A stretch of DNA of 64,000 bases, from assembly GCA_023375675.1 (NCBI GenBank), contig JALQBC010000019.1, forward strand, positions 558,001 through 622,000. Reading direction: 5' to 3'. Below the pieces are notes generated by a model that worked only from the letters and a program-made list of their open reading frames with translations, made no database searches and had not been told where the DNA came from. How positions within the stretch are numbered: the stretch's first letter is position 1; each line of letters begins with the position of its first letter. Source of the stretch: Cytospora piceicola. Its lineage: Eukaryota; Ascomycota; Sordariomycetes; Diaporthales; Cytosporaceae. Of this stretch, positions 63,735-64,000 are shown piece by piece. The translations under genes and the position numbers were made by a program.

Positions 63735-64000
63735 CTAGAAGACAGAACAGTGAGCAATTGATCTTTCGAGGGTAACAATAGCTGTAGCTGCAGCTTCTGA
63801 AAACCAGTACGCAGCCAGCCCTTCCCCTCGCCACTGGCTCGAAGACATCTCGAGACAATACGTGGTGAAGGCTGGTGGTGAGCGAGGGGCAACGGTAGCT
63901 GCAGAGGCAGCTTTTCACTCAACGAGAGCGGGGGCGGGGAAGCATCTCTCGACCAGCAGCTACACAGGTCAAGCAGAGCAGCGCAAAGCAAAAGGAACTT
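63735..64000 (-). other. Large 5' intron of transketolase, running off the window
   Basis: The acceptor TTCTAG ends at 63735. No in-window exon matches the expected transketolase N-terminus, so this intron is at least 266 nt, longer than the gene's other three (152, 66 and 60 nt). Confidence 0.7.

Noticed and set aside
1..64000. CRISPR array, prokaryotic operon or secondary-metabolite cluster
   Set aside because: No spaced identical repeats, no polycistronic arrangement, and no synthase, tailoring enzyme or pathway regulator set. The organism is a fungus.

Overview
The window reads as euchromatic DNA of a filamentous ascomycete (Pezizomycotina, most likely Sordariomycetes). The genes carry short introns (mostly 50-150 nt) with GT..AG ends and CTRAC-type branch points. 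There is an intron-containing nuclear tRNA-Lys, telomere-like TTAGGG repeats, HET-like and DUF6594-like accessory sequences, and well-recognised fungal housekeeping genes. I cannot name the species. Gene models below were assembled by hand from reading frames and splice signals; each multi-exon model keeps phase across all junctions.

Layout. 1-1230: 3' end of a PX/nexin-C sorting nexin. 2432-2680: small six-cysteine secreted protein. 4145-6331: seven-exon APC-family (GABA-permease-like) transporter with an 8-nt microexon. 6.3-10.7 kb: gene-poor, with a cluster of TAGGTACCTA palindromes and one orphan exon-like fragment. 10.7-15.5 kb: three uncharacterised proteins, two of them probably secreted. 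16.2-26.1 kb is a conserved gene block: mitochondrial KH/PPR-type protein, dysferlin-domain (peroxin-like) protein, small calcofluor-white-hypersensitivity-type protein, and the tri-snRNP splicing factor Prp1/Prp6. 26.9-31.9 kb: Cys-rich single-pass membrane protein and a seven-exon PP2C phosphatase. 32.9-35.7 kb is accessory: degenerate HET fragment, an unknown gene fragment and a DUF6594 membrane protein. 36.7-37.8 kb: secreted intradiol dioxygenase. 37.8-40.7 kb: AT-rich gene desert. 40.8-41.9 kb: formate/nitrite transporter. 43.8 kb: tRNA-Lys(CUU) with a 20-nt intron. 44.2-49.7 kb: Axl2-like cadherin-fold polarity protein, divergent from an EFM6-type lysine methyltransferase. 50.5 kb: a 326-bp inverted-repeat mobile element. 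52.8-60.9 kb: secreted expansin-like protein, FAR1/WRKY-GCM1-like DNA-binding protein, coiled-coil protein and a conserved unknown. 61.5-63.7 kb: transketolase, whose 5' exon(s) lie beyond the right edge.

The genes do not form one pathway and I see no biosynthetic cluster. The window alternates conserved housekeeping blocks with AT-rich or repeat-marked accessory intervals holding secreted proteins, transporters and decayed incompatibility-type genes. The most distinctive structure is the short transposon-like element at 50490-50815: perfect 26-bp terminal inverted repeats, a perfect 9-bp target-site duplication, and internal telomere-like repeats.
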